Assembly (NCBI RefSeq): GCF_000424325.1
Contig: NZ_AUJR01000017.1
Location: 1-64,000 of the forward strand
Direction of reading: 5' to 3'
DNA from: [Clostridium] clostridioforme AGR2157
GTDB taxonomy: Bacteria > Bacillota > Clostridia > Lachnospirales > Lachnospiraceae
Length of the DNA: 64,000 bases
Notes under the pieces: model-generated
Told to the model about the DNA's origin: nothing
Databases searched by the model: none
What the model saw: the letters and a program-made list of their open reading frames with translations, nothing else
In this document: positions 1 to 7,964 of the stretch, piece after piece
Layout: each line of letters begins with the position of its first letter
How positions within the stretch are numbered: position 1 is the stretch's first letter
Position numbers and translations under genes: made by a program

Positions 1-208
1 AGGCCTCCAAGCGTTCCGCACTGTTTTTTATGGTCTGGTCCATCGTTTCCAGTGTCTCTACCAGAATGTTCCGTGCCAGATTCAGGCTTCTTTCCTGAAG
101 TTCTTTCCCATAGGAATCAATATCAAGAGCTCCTTCCACAAATTTCCTCATGGTCTTTTCAATTTCATAGGTTTCTTTTTCGATAAAATGTTGTATACTG
201 TTAATCAT
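1..208 (-). CDS. ISLre2/UPF0236-type transposase, N-terminal part (runs off the window)
   Basis: The reverse strand is open from an ATG at 208 to the window edge (69 codons), beginning MINSIQHFIEKETYEIEK and continuing with a helical, charged stretch ending near NSAERLEA. From memory of the family, this N-terminus resembles ISLre2-family (UPF0236) transposases of Clostridia, which run to roughly 450-480 residues, so only about 15 percent is here. An SD-like AAAGGTG precedes the ATG but lies in the arm of an inverted repeat (211-270). The catalytic region is outside the window, so the family call rests on the N-terminus only. Confidence 0.6.
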   Translation of the reverse strand, partial: MINSIQHFIEKETYEIEKTMRKFVEGALDIDSYGKELQERSLNLARNILVETLETMDQTIKNSAERLEA

Positions 209-270
209 GGAAAGCACCTTTCTTTGTGAGTGTATGTTTGCAAAACTATATTATCACAAAGGGGTGCTTT
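209..270 (-). promoter_or_regulatory. 5' leader hairpin of the transposase that covers its ribosome binding site
   Basis: Arms at 211-228 (AAAGCACC..TTTGTG) and 255-270 (CACAAA..GGTGCTTT) are complementary apart from a small bulge. Read on the minus strand, the downstream arm holds the Shine-Dalgarno of the transposase. Hairpins that hide a transposase SD in read-through transcripts are known from other insertion sequences such as IS10 and IS50. That role here is inferred. Confidence 0.5.
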
Positions 271-508
271 CTTTTCATTCCTTTTTATGGTTTACATAAA
301 TTCCCATTACCCGAAATTTATTTTACGCTACTCTTGGACATTTAAAGGGATCCATTATCAGCCTTTTAAATCCCGTGGAGGCATGTTATAATATCGCCAT
401 GGTCCGGACCGCAGGGAAATGGACGCCAACAGACAGATGACGGCATTCTGCAGGGCATTTCCGGGGATCCTGTGGACGGAAGAATGAATTCAGGAAGGAA
501 AAAACTTC
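271..508 (+). promoter_or_regulatory. Intergenic stretch with probable promoter of the MBOAT operon
   Basis: No coding signal is seen. A TATAAT hexamer lies at 387-392; the matching -35 position (364-369, TTTTAA) is poor, so the promoter would be weak or activator dependent. The outer end of the insertion sequence must lie somewhere in 270-360, but no terminal inverted repeat partner is available in the window to place it. Confidence 0.35.
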
Positions 509-2005
509 ATGCTATTTAGTTCCATGATATTTTTATGGCTGTTCCTGCCCTTTGTGCTGGTGGTCAATCTGGTGCTGCCAATCCGGTTAAGCAGCCTGTT
601 TCTGCTGGCAATGAGCTTTATTTTCTACGCGTGGGGAGAGCAGGAGTATATATGGCTACTCCTTTTGTCCCTGGCAGTGAATTACGCAGGCGCTGTCGGT
701 ATAGAGGCTGTGCGGGGCAGCGGGCCGGATGCCGGGGCAGCAGGGGCTGCTGCCAAGGCGGCTGTCAGGTCAGACAGGCAGACCACTTCCGGCGCCGGTA
801 AGCAGACGCTCTTTACCCCGGATAAGCTGCTCCTTGTCGTACTGGTGGCGGTGAACCTGGGGTTTCTGGGTTATTTTAAATACTTTGATTTCCTGACCGG
901 TCTGGTGAATAAGCTGGCGGGAGGCACCGTGGTGGAGCCAAAGAACCTGCTGCTACCGGTGGGCATCTCATTTTACACATTTCAGATGATATCTTATGTG
1001 GCGGATGTGTACCGGGGGACCATACGGGCCGAGAGGAACCTGCTGAACCTGGGACTTTACATGTCCTTTTTCCCTAAGATGATACAGGGGCCCATCGAGC
1101 GCTATCAGGGGATGGGGGCATGTATCAGAAACCGCCATGTGACGCCGGAACTGTTTGCCTGCGGAGCCAGGCGGTTTATCTACGGACTGGGCAAGAAGGT
1201 TATACTTGCCAACCAGTTCGGAAGCGTGGTGGACAAGGTTCTGGCCAATCCCATGGACCAGATTAGCGGAGGTTTGGGCTGGTATGTGGGAATCCTGTAT
1301 ACGCTGCAGATTTATTTTGATTTTTCAGGTTATTCGGATATGGCGGTGGGCCTTGGCAAAATGCTGGGCTTTGAGCTGACAGAGAATTTCAATTATCCGT
1401 ATCTGGCCAGGACCGTGGGAGAGTTCTGGCGCAGATGGCATATTTCCCTTTCCGGCTGGTTTAAGGACTACCTCTATATTCCTCTTGGCGGAAGCAGGAA
1501 GGGGACACTGGTCACCTGCCGCAATCTGATGATCGTGTTTGTCTGTACCGGATTCTGGCATGGCGCTGGCCTGTCCTTCATTGCGTGGGGAATGTATTAC
1601 GGCTGCCTTCAGGTGGCGGAACGGCTGTTTTTAAAGCAGCGGCTGGAGAGGCTGCCTGCCGCTGTCAGCTATATTTATATGTTCTTCGTTACCGTGGTGG
1701 GATGGACCATGTTCCGGGCGGATTCGCTGACCAGGGGACTCATGCTGCTCAGGCAGATGTTTCTTCTGCGGCCCGGGATATATGATACGGCCATGTATAT
1801 GAGCCATAAGACCATAGTCTATATGGTGATTGGAATGGTGCTGTGCGGCCCGTTTCAGGCCCTGGTTCCCCGTTTCAGGAAACATATGCAGGACGGCAGG
1901 AGCATTTACCTGTCTGAAGGCCTGGGACTTATATTGCTGTTCGCCTACTCTATTGTGATGGCTGTGGGCAGCACCTATAATCCGTTTATTTATTTCCGGT
2001 TTTAG
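509..2005 (+). CDS. MBOAT family membrane-bound O-acyltransferase (AlgI/PatA-like)
   Basis: This 498-residue polytopic membrane protein starts behind GGAAGG. MBOAT hallmarks are visible: the motif RRWHISLSGWFKDYLYIPLGG with its first conserved His around residue 310, and the second catalytic His in FWHGAGLSFIAWG about 35 residues later. The family moves acyl (often acetyl) groups across the membrane onto extracellular polysaccharides, as AlgI does for alginate. The gene is followed after 14 bases by a DHHW/AlgX-like partner, the usual pairing. A Gly/Ala-rich insert at about residues 70-100 (between the first hydrophobic segments) is not typical of the family. The acceptor polymer is unknown. 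Confidence 0.9.
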   Translation: MLFSSMIFLWLFLPFVLVVNLVLPIRLSSLFLLAMSFIFYAWGEQEYIWLLLLSLAVNYAGAVGIEAVRGSGPDAGAAGAAAKAAVRSDRQTTSGAGKQTLFTPDKLLLVVLVAVNLGFLGYFKYFDFLTGLVNKLAGGTVVEPKNLLLPVGISFYTFQMISYVADVYRGTIRAERNLLNLGLYMSFFPKMIQGPIERYQGMGACIRNRHVTPELFACGARRFIYGLGKKVILANQFGSVVDKVLANPMDQISGGLGWYVGILYTLQIYFDFSGYSDMAVGLGKMLGFELTENFNYPYLARTVGEFWRRWHISLSGWFKDYLYIPLGGSRKGTLVTCRNLMIVFVCTGFWHGAGLSFIAWGMYYGCLQVAERLFLKQRLERLPAAVSYIYMFFVTVVGWTMFRADSLTRGLMLLRQMFLLRPGIYDTAMYMSHKTIVYMVIGMVLCGPFQALVPRFRKHMQDGRSIYLSEGLGLILLFAYSIVMAVGSTYNPFIYFRF

Positions 2006-2019
2006 AGAGGAGGATGCAG

Positions 2020-3192
2020 ATGAGACAACGCGCAAAAGCATATATATTTTCAGGCATGTTCCTGGGGATGATGATACTGCCCAGACTCCTGTTCATACCT
2101 CTTAAGGACTATGTGGACACGGAGAATTACGAGAACCGGATTTACCAGGAAAAGCCGGTTCTTAATTTCAGGAATCTTAGGGCGGCGGACCTTAAATCCT
2201 ATCCGGGTCAGTATGACGCCTACTTTAATGACCATCTGGCTTTTAAGAATCCCATTGTGGCCTTTGGAAAACTGGCGGACATCCACGTGTTTGGGGAAGT
2301 TACATCCGATGCCGTGCTTATGGGAAAGGACGGATGGATGTTCTACAAGCTGAAGGGGGAAATGGAGGACAGCATTGCGGACTACCAGGGAACCAATCAC
2401 TACAGTGAAGAGGAGCTGGAACGGTTTGCCGCGCTGCTTAAACAGGCCAATGAAAACCTGGCTTCCAGAGGGATGAAGCTGGTTTTCTATATGGTTCCCA
2501 ACAAGGAGCAGGTGTACAGTGAGTTTATGCCCTCCTCCGTGAAAGTGGTTCAGGAACAGTCCAAGGCGGATTTGCTGTACGCATATCTGAAGGAGAATAC
2601 GGACTGTGATGTGTACTATCCCCTGGATGAGTTCAGAAAGGCCAAGGATGACTGGTGCCAGATATACAGGAAGTACGATACCCATTGGAATGATATGGGG
2701 GCATTCATGGCATCCCGGATGGTGATACAGGATATAGACGGGGAGCCGTTCGGACCGGAGTCATACCGCTCTTATGATATTGAAAACAGGGGAACCTTCA
2801 GCGGGGACCTGGCGACCATGCTGAATCTTCAGAAGTATTATGACGATGACCCATTCCTCAAGGTGTCAGGCTACAGGGAGGATGTGTCCTTTGAAATAGA
2901 TTACCAGAATGAACATGAGACCATAACCCACTACTCCTCAGACGCAGAGGGGAAGGCAGAAAAAATCCTTATATGCAGGGATTCCTTCGGGGTACACATG
3001 GCTGAGTACTTTGCCAGGAACTACCCGGATGTGACGCTGATGGATTACCGGACAGAGGACTGCGGGGCAGCCGCCCTTGAGCTTCGGCCGGATGCAGTGG
3101 TGATTGAGGTGGCGGAACGGTATACGGATTATATGTTCGGACTGCTGGAACGCCTGGGGACCATTGGATACGGGGATGGAATTAACCGCTGA
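2020..3192 (+). CDS. DHHW family protein, AlgJ/AlgX-like SGNH-type partner of the MBOAT
   Basis: The 390-residue protein has one N-terminal signal anchor (residues about 8-25) and an extracytoplasmic domain. The motif YDTHWNDMGAF (about residue 225) is the DHHW signature that supplies catalytic Asp/His in this SGNH-like group, and CRDSFG near residue 320 offers the Ser. Such proteins pair with MBOAT enzymes to complete O-acetylation outside the membrane. I prefer the ATG at 2020 over 2014, because AGAGAGGAGG (2004-2013) directly abuts 2014 but lies 6 bases before 2020. It is probably co-transcribed with the upstream MBOAT gene. Confidence 0.85.
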   Translation: MRQRAKAYIFSGMFLGMMILPRLLFIPLKDYVDTENYENRIYQEKPVLNFRNLRAADLKSYPGQYDAYFNDHLAFKNPIVAFGKLADIHVFGEVTSDAVLMGKDGWMFYKLKGEMEDSIADYQGTNHYSEEELERFAALLKQANENLASRGMKLVFYMVPNKEQVYSEFMPSSVKVVQEQSKADLLYAYLKENTDCDVYYPLDEFRKAKDDWCQIYRKYDTHWNDMGAFMASRMVIQDIDGEPFGPESYRSYDIENRGTFSGDLATMLNLQKYYDDDPFLKVSGYREDVSFEIDYQNEHETITHYSSDAEGKAEKILICRDSFGVHMAEYFARNYPDVTLMDYRTEDCGAAALELRPDAVVIEVAERYTDYMFGLLERLGTIGYGDGINR

Positions 3193-3212
3193 CTAAAATG
3201 GGCGGAATGGAA

Positions 3213-3266
3213 AAACGGCAGCGAATCTGATTGGAATCAACCGGATTGTGCTGCCGTTATTTTTAT
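3213..3266 (+). terminator. Rho-independent terminator of the MBOAT-DHHW operon
   Basis: AACGGCAGC (3214-3222) pairs with GCTGCCGTT (3250-3258), followed by TTATTTTTAT. The 27-base loop contains a short inner AATC/GATT pairing. Confidence 0.75.
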
Positions 3267-3293
3267 ATATGATATGGAAGAGCGCAACTAAGC

Positions 3294-4157
3294 TTACCCG
3301 GCCAGGAATCCTTTTCCGATGATTTCGCTGGAGTTGGATATCAGCATGAAGGCTGTGGGCTCAATGGTGCGGATATAGTTGCGCAGCTTTAATGCCTGGC
3401 TGCGTTTCATGGTGGTCATGATTACCGTCTTTTCATGATGGGTAAACGCTCCCTCTGCATGGTATACCGTGGCGCTGCGGTGCAGCGTGTTGATGATATA
3501 GTCGCAGATCGGCTCCGGGTCGTCACAGATAATATTAAAGCATTTGCACAGATTCAAATTCTCAATCACATCGTCGATGACCAGGGATTTGGCCGCCAGG
3601 CCGATGGTGGAGAACAGCCCTGTCTCAGGTCCGAAGATGAAAAATGAGGAGGCCACGGCCGCCACATCCACCAGCATGAGGACGGTTCCTATGTTAAGGC
3701 TGGTATATTTCTTAAGTATCATGGCGATGATATCTGTACCGCCGCTGGAAGCTCCCAGATTAAAGAGGATGGCTGTGCCCACTGCCGGCAGGAAAATAGC
3801 AAACAGCAGCTCCAGCAAAGGTTCTGTTGTCAGCGGCCTGCTTAAAGGACAGACACGTTCCAGCAGGGACAGGCTGATGGACATGACCATACTGGCATAA
3901 ACGGTCTTTATTCCAAAGCCCTTACCCAGGAAAATGAACCCTAATACCAGCAGGGAGGTGTTCACAATAAATGTGAAATCACTGGCGGACCAACGGCCGA
4001 TTTCACTTACTACCGTGGAAAAGCCTGTAACGCCTCCAAATGCAAAATGATTGGGAAACTTGAAAAAGTAGATTCCAACCACCATAATCCAGATGCTTAC
4101 TGTAATGATGCCATATTCGGCTGCCATGCGCCAAAATGGACTTTTTATCTCGCTCAT
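3294..4157 (-). CDS. YitT family membrane protein (DUF161 + DUF2179)
   Basis: The 287-residue protein has about six hydrophobic segments in the first 200 residues. Conserved family features include FAFGGVTGFS near the first segment and NLGASSGGTDIIA in the middle. A soluble C-terminal DUF2179 domain follows (about 205-287, including YHAEGAFTHHEKTVIMTT). Length and order match the YitT family, whose substrate is not established. It runs convergently with the O-acylation operon and divergently from the ribonucleotide reductase genes, so its promoter lies in the shared 4158-4485 region. Confidence 0.9.
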   Translation of the reverse strand: MSEIKSPFWRMAAEYGIITVSIWIMVVGIYFFKFPNHFAFGGVTGFSTVVSEIGRWSASDFTFIVNTSLLVLGFIFLGKGFGIKTVYASMVMSISLSLLERVCPLSRPLTTEPLLELLFAIFLPAVGTAILFNLGASSGGTDIIAMILKKYTSLNIGTVLMLVDVAAVASSFFIFGPETGLFSTIGLAAKSLVIDDVIENLNLCKCFNIICDDPEPICDYIINTLHRSATVYHAEGAFTHHEKTVIMTTMKRSQALKLRNYIRTIEPTAFMLISNSSEIIGKGFLAG

Positions 4158-4306
4158 AATCCCTGCTTCCCTTGCATGATCCGAGTAACGGATACGCGGG
4201 AAGTTTACCCCCTTTGTGGCCTGAATGCCACGTATTCATTGTTGTTCCATCCATATAATAGGCTGAAACTACTACAAGTGCAATCACATTTTTTGTTGAA
4301 ACAGCC

Positions 4307-4322
4307 ACAAGTATATAATTGT
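4307..4322. promoter_or_regulatory. NrdR-like palindrome, distal copy
   Basis: ACAAGTATATAATTGT is an imperfect palindrome with the AT-rich TATATA core seen in NrdR boxes. It lies 86-87 bases (centre to centre) upstream of the second, promoter-embedded palindrome, much wider than the roughly 31-base spacing common for NrdR box pairs. The assignment rests on resemblance and on the adjacent nrd genes. Confidence 0.4.
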
Positions 4323-4387
4323 AGCCGGAAAAGCCTTGTGAATAAAGGAGAATACAGTATTTGGGGTATAGGTGGCGCGAAAACAGC

Positions 4388-4416
4388 TTGTAACCACTAT
4401 ATATATGGTTTATAAT
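4388..4416 (+). promoter_or_regulatory. Ribonucleotide reductase promoter with operator inside the spacer
   Basis: TTGTAA (4388-4393), a 17-base spacer and a perfect TATAAT (4411-4416) form a good sigma-A promoter. A 19-base palindrome, AACCACTATATATATGGTT (4392-4410), fills the spacer exactly and resembles an NrdR box. Transcription would start near 4423, so the coding region cannot begin at any in-frame ATG upstream of that point. The rest of 4158-4485 holds no gene. Confidence 0.65.
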
Positions 4417-4485
4417 GGTGGGCGTGACATCTGGAAAAGGAATGCACGGATGTCAGGAATTAGAGAAGGAGAGCAAAAGGTCATC

Positions 4486-6732
4486 ATGGCGAATAGGAAA
4501 GTGGATATAGATTTGGACTATAAAGGGCTGGAACAATGCCTGGAAGGAATTGATAGGGATTTTCAGGGGGAGGGATATGGGCTGGAGCGTCTGCTTGAAA
4601 GGTACCGCTCCTTCCACAAGCCGGGGATGGAACCTGCGGAGGGCATGGAAGCCCTGATTCGTTCCGCGGCGGAACTGACTTCCAAGGAAACACCCCTGTG
4701 GGAATTTGCAGCGGCCAGGCTGCGGTACTGCCGTTTTGCCTGTGAGATGGAGGAACAGCTTAGGGGGCTGGGAATCAGGGGGCTCTATGAAAAGATTTCA
4801 TATCTGACAGATCAGGGATTATATGGTGATTATATTCTGAAGCATTACAGCCGGGAGGAGATAGAGGAGGCGGAAGGATTTCTGGATGATGAGAGAAATA
4901 AGCTCTTTACCTATGCGGGACTGGATTTGCTCCTTAAGCGGTATGTGATCCAGGACCACAGCCATCATCCGTTAGAGACGCCCCAGGAAATGTATCTGGG
5001 CATTGCCCTGCACCTGGCCATGAAGGAAGATAAGGCGTGCAGGATAAAATGGGTGCGCCGGTTTTACGATATGCTCAGCCGGATGCAGGTAACCATGGCC
5101 ACCCCCACCCTTTCCAATGCCAGGAAGCCGTACCATCAGCTTTCCAGCTGTTTTATTGACACTGTGCCGGACAGTCTGGAAGGAATTTACAGAAGCGTGG
5201 ACAACTTTGCCCAGGTCAGCAAATTTGGCGGGGGCATGGGCTTGTATTTCGGAAAGGTCAGGGCTGCGGGAAGCAGGATCCGGGGCTTTGAGGGGGCTGC
5301 CGGAGGTGTGATCCGCTGGATTAAGCTGGTGAACGATACGGCTGTGGCAGTGGACCAGCTGGGGATGCGCCAGGGCGCTGCAGCGGTTTATCTGGACGCC
5401 TGGCACAAGGATCTGCCGGAGTTCCTTCAGCTTCGGACTAATAATGGGGACGACCGCATGAAGGCCCATGACATTTTCCCGGCAGTGTGTTTTCCTGATT
5501 TGTTCTGGAGGATGGCTAAGGAGAATCTGGACCAGGACTGGCATCTGATGTGCCCTCACGAGATTCAGACCGTCAAGGGATACTGCCTGGAGGACTGTTA
5601 CGGGGAGTTGTGGGAGGAACGGTATCTGGACTGCGTGGGAGATGACAGGATATCCAAGCGAACTGTGTTGTTAAAGGATGTGGTGCGCCTGATTATCAAG
5701 TCCGCGGTGGAGACAGGCACACCCTTTATCTTTAACCGGGATACAGTAAACAGGGCCAATCCCAACAGCCACCGGGGCATCATATACTGTTCCAACCTGT
5801 GCACCGAGATTGCCCAGAACATGTCTCCCATAGAAAGTATATCAACTCAGGTGCTGGAGGTAAATGGGGAGACCACGGTGGTCCGGACCACACGGCCGGG
5901 AGATTTTGTGGTCTGTAATCTGGCCAGCCTTTGCCTGGGGGCCATTGATGTGGATGATTCGGACGAAGTGGAGCGTATTGCTGCCAGTGCCGTGAGGGCA
6001 CTGGATAATGTGATTGACCTGAATTTTTATCCGCTGGCCTATGCCGGAATCACCAACCGGAATTACAGGGGAATCGGCCTGGGAGTCAACGGTTACCACC
6101 ATATGCTGGCAAAGCACGGCATCCGGTGGGAGAGCGAGGAGCATCTGGCCTTTGCGGACCGGGTGTTTGAGCGGATTCATTACGCGGCTGTCAGGGCCAG
6201 CGCCAATCTGGCGGCTGAGAAGGGATGTTATCGGTATTTTGAGGGAAGCGAATGGCAGACAGGGGCATACTTTGAGAAGCGGGGGCTTGTGAGCGGGGAA
6301 TGGAAAGCGCTGGCGGGACAGGTGGCAGAGCATGGAATGCGCAACGCCTATCTTCTGGCTGTGGCGCCTACCAGCAGTACCAGCATACTTTCCGGTACAA
6401 CGGCAGGCCTGGACCCTGTGATGAAGCGGTTTTATCTGGAAGAGAAAAAGAACGCCATCCTGCCCAGGGTTGCCCCGGACCTGACACCCCGGACCTTCTG
6501 GCTGTATAAAAGCGGATACACCATGGACCAGACCTGGACAGTGAGGGCCGCAGGCGTGCGCCAGAGGCACATTGACCAGGCCCAGAGCGTGAACCTGTAC
6601 ATTACCAACGATTACACCATGCGGCAGCTGCTGAACCTCTATATACTGGCCTGGGAGAGCGGCGTAAAGACCCTCTACTATGTGCGCAGCAAATCTCTGG
6701 AGGTGGAGGAGTGTGAAAGCTGTTCCAGCTAA
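4486..6732 (+). CDS. Class I ribonucleoside-diphosphate reductase, alpha (large) subunit
   Basis: It reduces NDPs to dNDPs together with the beta subunit encoded next. Active-site signatures are in order: SSCFID (first redox Cys), FGGGMGLYFG, SNLCTEI (radical Cys and Glu), CNLASLCLG (second redox Cys), APTSSTSILSGTTAGLDP (phosphate-binding loop), and a C-terminal ECESCSS CxxC tail that re-reduces the active site. The N-terminus lacks a clear ATP-cone. Length from the chosen start is 748 residues. The start at 4486 is taken because the mapped promoter excludes the longer frame from 4372. An ATG at 4450 is the alternative. AAAAGG sits 5 bases upstream of 4486. Confidence 0.92.
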   Translation: MANRKVDIDLDYKGLEQCLEGIDRDFQGEGYGLERLLERYRSFHKPGMEPAEGMEALIRSAAELTSKETPLWEFAAARLRYCRFACEMEEQLRGLGIRGLYEKISYLTDQGLYGDYILKHYSREEIEEAEGFLDDERNKLFTYAGLDLLLKRYVIQDHSHHPLETPQEMYLGIALHLAMKEDKACRIKWVRRFYDMLSRMQVTMATPTLSNARKPYHQLSSCFIDTVPDSLEGIYRSVDNFAQVSKFGGGMGLYFGKVRAAGSRIRGFEGAAGGVIRWIKLVNDTAVAVDQLGMRQGAAAVYLDAWHKDLPEFLQLRTNNGDDRMKAHDIFPAVCFPDLFWRMAKENLDQDWHLMCPHEIQTVKGYCLEDCYGELWEERYLDCVGDDRISKRTVLLKDVVRLIIKSAVETGTPFIFNRDTVNRANPNSHRGIIYCSNLCTEIAQNMSPIESISTQVLEVNGETTVVRTTRPGDFVVCNLASLCLGAIDVDDSDEVERIAASAVRALDNVIDLNFYPLAYAGITNRNYRGIGLGVNGYHHMLAKHGIRWESEEHLAFADRVFERIHYAAVRASANLAAEKGCYRYFEGSEWQTGAYFEKRGLVSGEWKALAGQVAEHGMRNAYLLAVAPTSSTSILSGTTAGLDPVMKRFYLEEKKNAILPRVAPDLTPRTFWLYKSGYTMDQTWTVRAAGVRQRHIDQAQSVNLYITNDYTMRQLLNLYILAWESGVKTLYYVRSKSLEVEECESCSS

Positions 6733-6768
6733 GCGGCTTTTGAAAGGTATATAAGAAAGGATGTTGAT

Positions 6769-7812
6769 ATGAGTATATTATCGGCCAAGCCCCTGTTTAA
6801 CCCTCAGGGCGACACGGATAAGAACAGCAGGAGGATGATAGGCGGAAACACCACCAATCTCAACGACTTTAATAATATGAAATACGCCTGGGCCAGCAGC
6901 TGGTACCGCCAGGCCATGAATAATTTCTGGATTCCGGAGGAAATCAACCTCAGCGCGGATTTAAAGGATTATAAGAACCTAACGGCTCCGGAGCGGACTG
7001 CCTATGATAAGATACTGAGCTTTCTGGTGTTCTTAGATTCCATCCAGACAGCCAACCTGCCCTGCATTGCCCAGTATATCACAGCCAATGAGGTGAATCT
7101 GTGCCTTACGATCCAGGGATTCCAGGAGGCGGTGCACAGCCAGAGCTACAGCTATATGCTGGATTCCATCTGCAGCCCGGTGGAGCGGGACAGGATATTG
7201 TACCAGTGGAAGGAGGATGAACACCTTCTGCGCCGCAATACATTTATTGGAAATCTGTATAATGAATTCCAGGAGAAGAAGGACGATGTGACCCTTCTCA
7301 GGGTCATTATGGCAAACTATATCCTGGAGGGCATCTATTTTTACAGCGGGTTCATGTTTTTTTATAACCTGGGAAGGGGCGGCAAGATGCCCGGAAGCGT
7401 CCAGGAAATCCGCTATATCAACCGGGACGAGAATACCCATTTGTGGCTGTTTCGCAACATGATTGGGGAACTCAGGAAAGAGGAGCCGCAGTTATTCACG
7501 CCGGAGATGGTAGATATGCTTAAGTCCATGCTGGAGGAAGGCGTGGCTCAGGAAATACAGTGGGGGTGCTATGTGATTGGCGATGATGTTCCGGGTCTGA
7601 CCAGCGAAATGGTTACGGACTACATACGGTATCTGGGAAACCTGCGCTGGAGCGGGCTGGGCTTCGGCACCTTGTACGAGGGGTATGACGAGGAGCCGGA
7701 ATCCATGAAATGGGTTAACCAGTATTCCAATGCCAATATGGTGAAAACAGACTTTTTTGAGGCAAAGAGCACGGCTTACGCAAAAAGTGCCGCCATTGTT
7801 GATGATTTATAG
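6769..7812 (+). CDS. Class I ribonucleotide reductase, beta (radical-generating) subunit
   Basis: This 347-residue protein is a ferritin-like helical bundle. Metal ligands are all visible: Asp in FLDSIQ, Glu and His in EAVHSQSYSY, Glu in ILEGIYFYSGF, and Glu/His in RDENTHLWL. The Tyr four residues after the ligand His (EAVHSQSY) is at the tyrosyl-radical position, so a Tyr-radical enzyme is expected. The gene starts 36 bases after the alpha gene behind AGAAAGGATG, so the pair forms an operon under the promoter at 4388. Confidence 0.93.
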   Translation: MSILSAKPLFNPQGDTDKNSRRMIGGNTTNLNDFNNMKYAWASSWYRQAMNNFWIPEEINLSADLKDYKNLTAPERTAYDKILSFLVFLDSIQTANLPCIAQYITANEVNLCLTIQGFQEAVHSQSYSYMLDSICSPVERDRILYQWKEDEHLLRRNTFIGNLYNEFQEKKDDVTLLRVIMANYILEGIYFYSGFMFFYNLGRGGKMPGSVQEIRYINRDENTHLWLFRNMIGELRKEEPQLFTPEMVDMLKSMLEEGVAQEIQWGCYVIGDDVPGLTSEMVTDYIRYLGNLRWSGLGFGTLYEGYDEEPESMKWVNQYSNANMVKTDFFEAKSTAYAKSAAIVDDL

Positions 7813-7825
7813 ATATGGGGGTATA

Positions 7826-7948
7826 ATGGAGCAGGGATACCGGCATGAGAAGCAGTATCAGAAGCAGTATCAGAAGCAGTATCAGAAGCAGTATCAGAAG
7901 CAGTATCAGATGCAGTATCAGACGCCTGGTATCCAATCATATGATTGA
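7826..7948 (+). CDS. Possible 40-residue KQYQ-repeat peptide between nrd and peptidase genes
   Basis: ATG at 7826 follows a GGGGG tract and opens a 40-codon frame whose middle is KQYQ repeated, ending in MQYQTPGIQSYD. The repeat comes from perfect 12-base DNA units, so the frame stays open whatever the copy number. The stop (7946-7948) lies 17 bases before the GTG of the next gene. There is no homology I can recall. It may be a translated leader or simply a repeat that happens to be open. Confidence 0.25.
   Translation: MEQGYRHEKQYQKQYQKQYQKQYQKQYQMQYQTPGIQSYD
7849..7920. repeat. 12-bp tandem repeat, five perfect copies plus one variant
   Basis: GAAGCAGTATCA occurs perfectly at 7849, 7861, 7873, 7885 and 7897, followed by a one-mismatch copy at 7909 (GATGCAGTATCA). 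The period is a multiple of three, so copy-number change would not shift any frame. It lies just upstream of the peptidase start. Confidence 0.95.
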
Positions 7949-7964
7949 CAGGAGGAGCGAAAAC

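Noticed and set aside
4372-4485. Upstream start for the reductase alpha subunit at 4372
   Set aside because: The mapped promoter (4388-4416) would start transcription after this codon, and there is no SD.
5842-6570. 242-codon minus-strand frame opposite the reductase alpha gene
   Set aside because: It is a shadow of a conserved enzyme; no promoter or SD on that strand.
7849-7920. 12-bp repeats as plasmid-type iterons
   Set aside because: No replication initiator gene is nearby and the region is chromosomal; it is treated as a simple tandem repeat.
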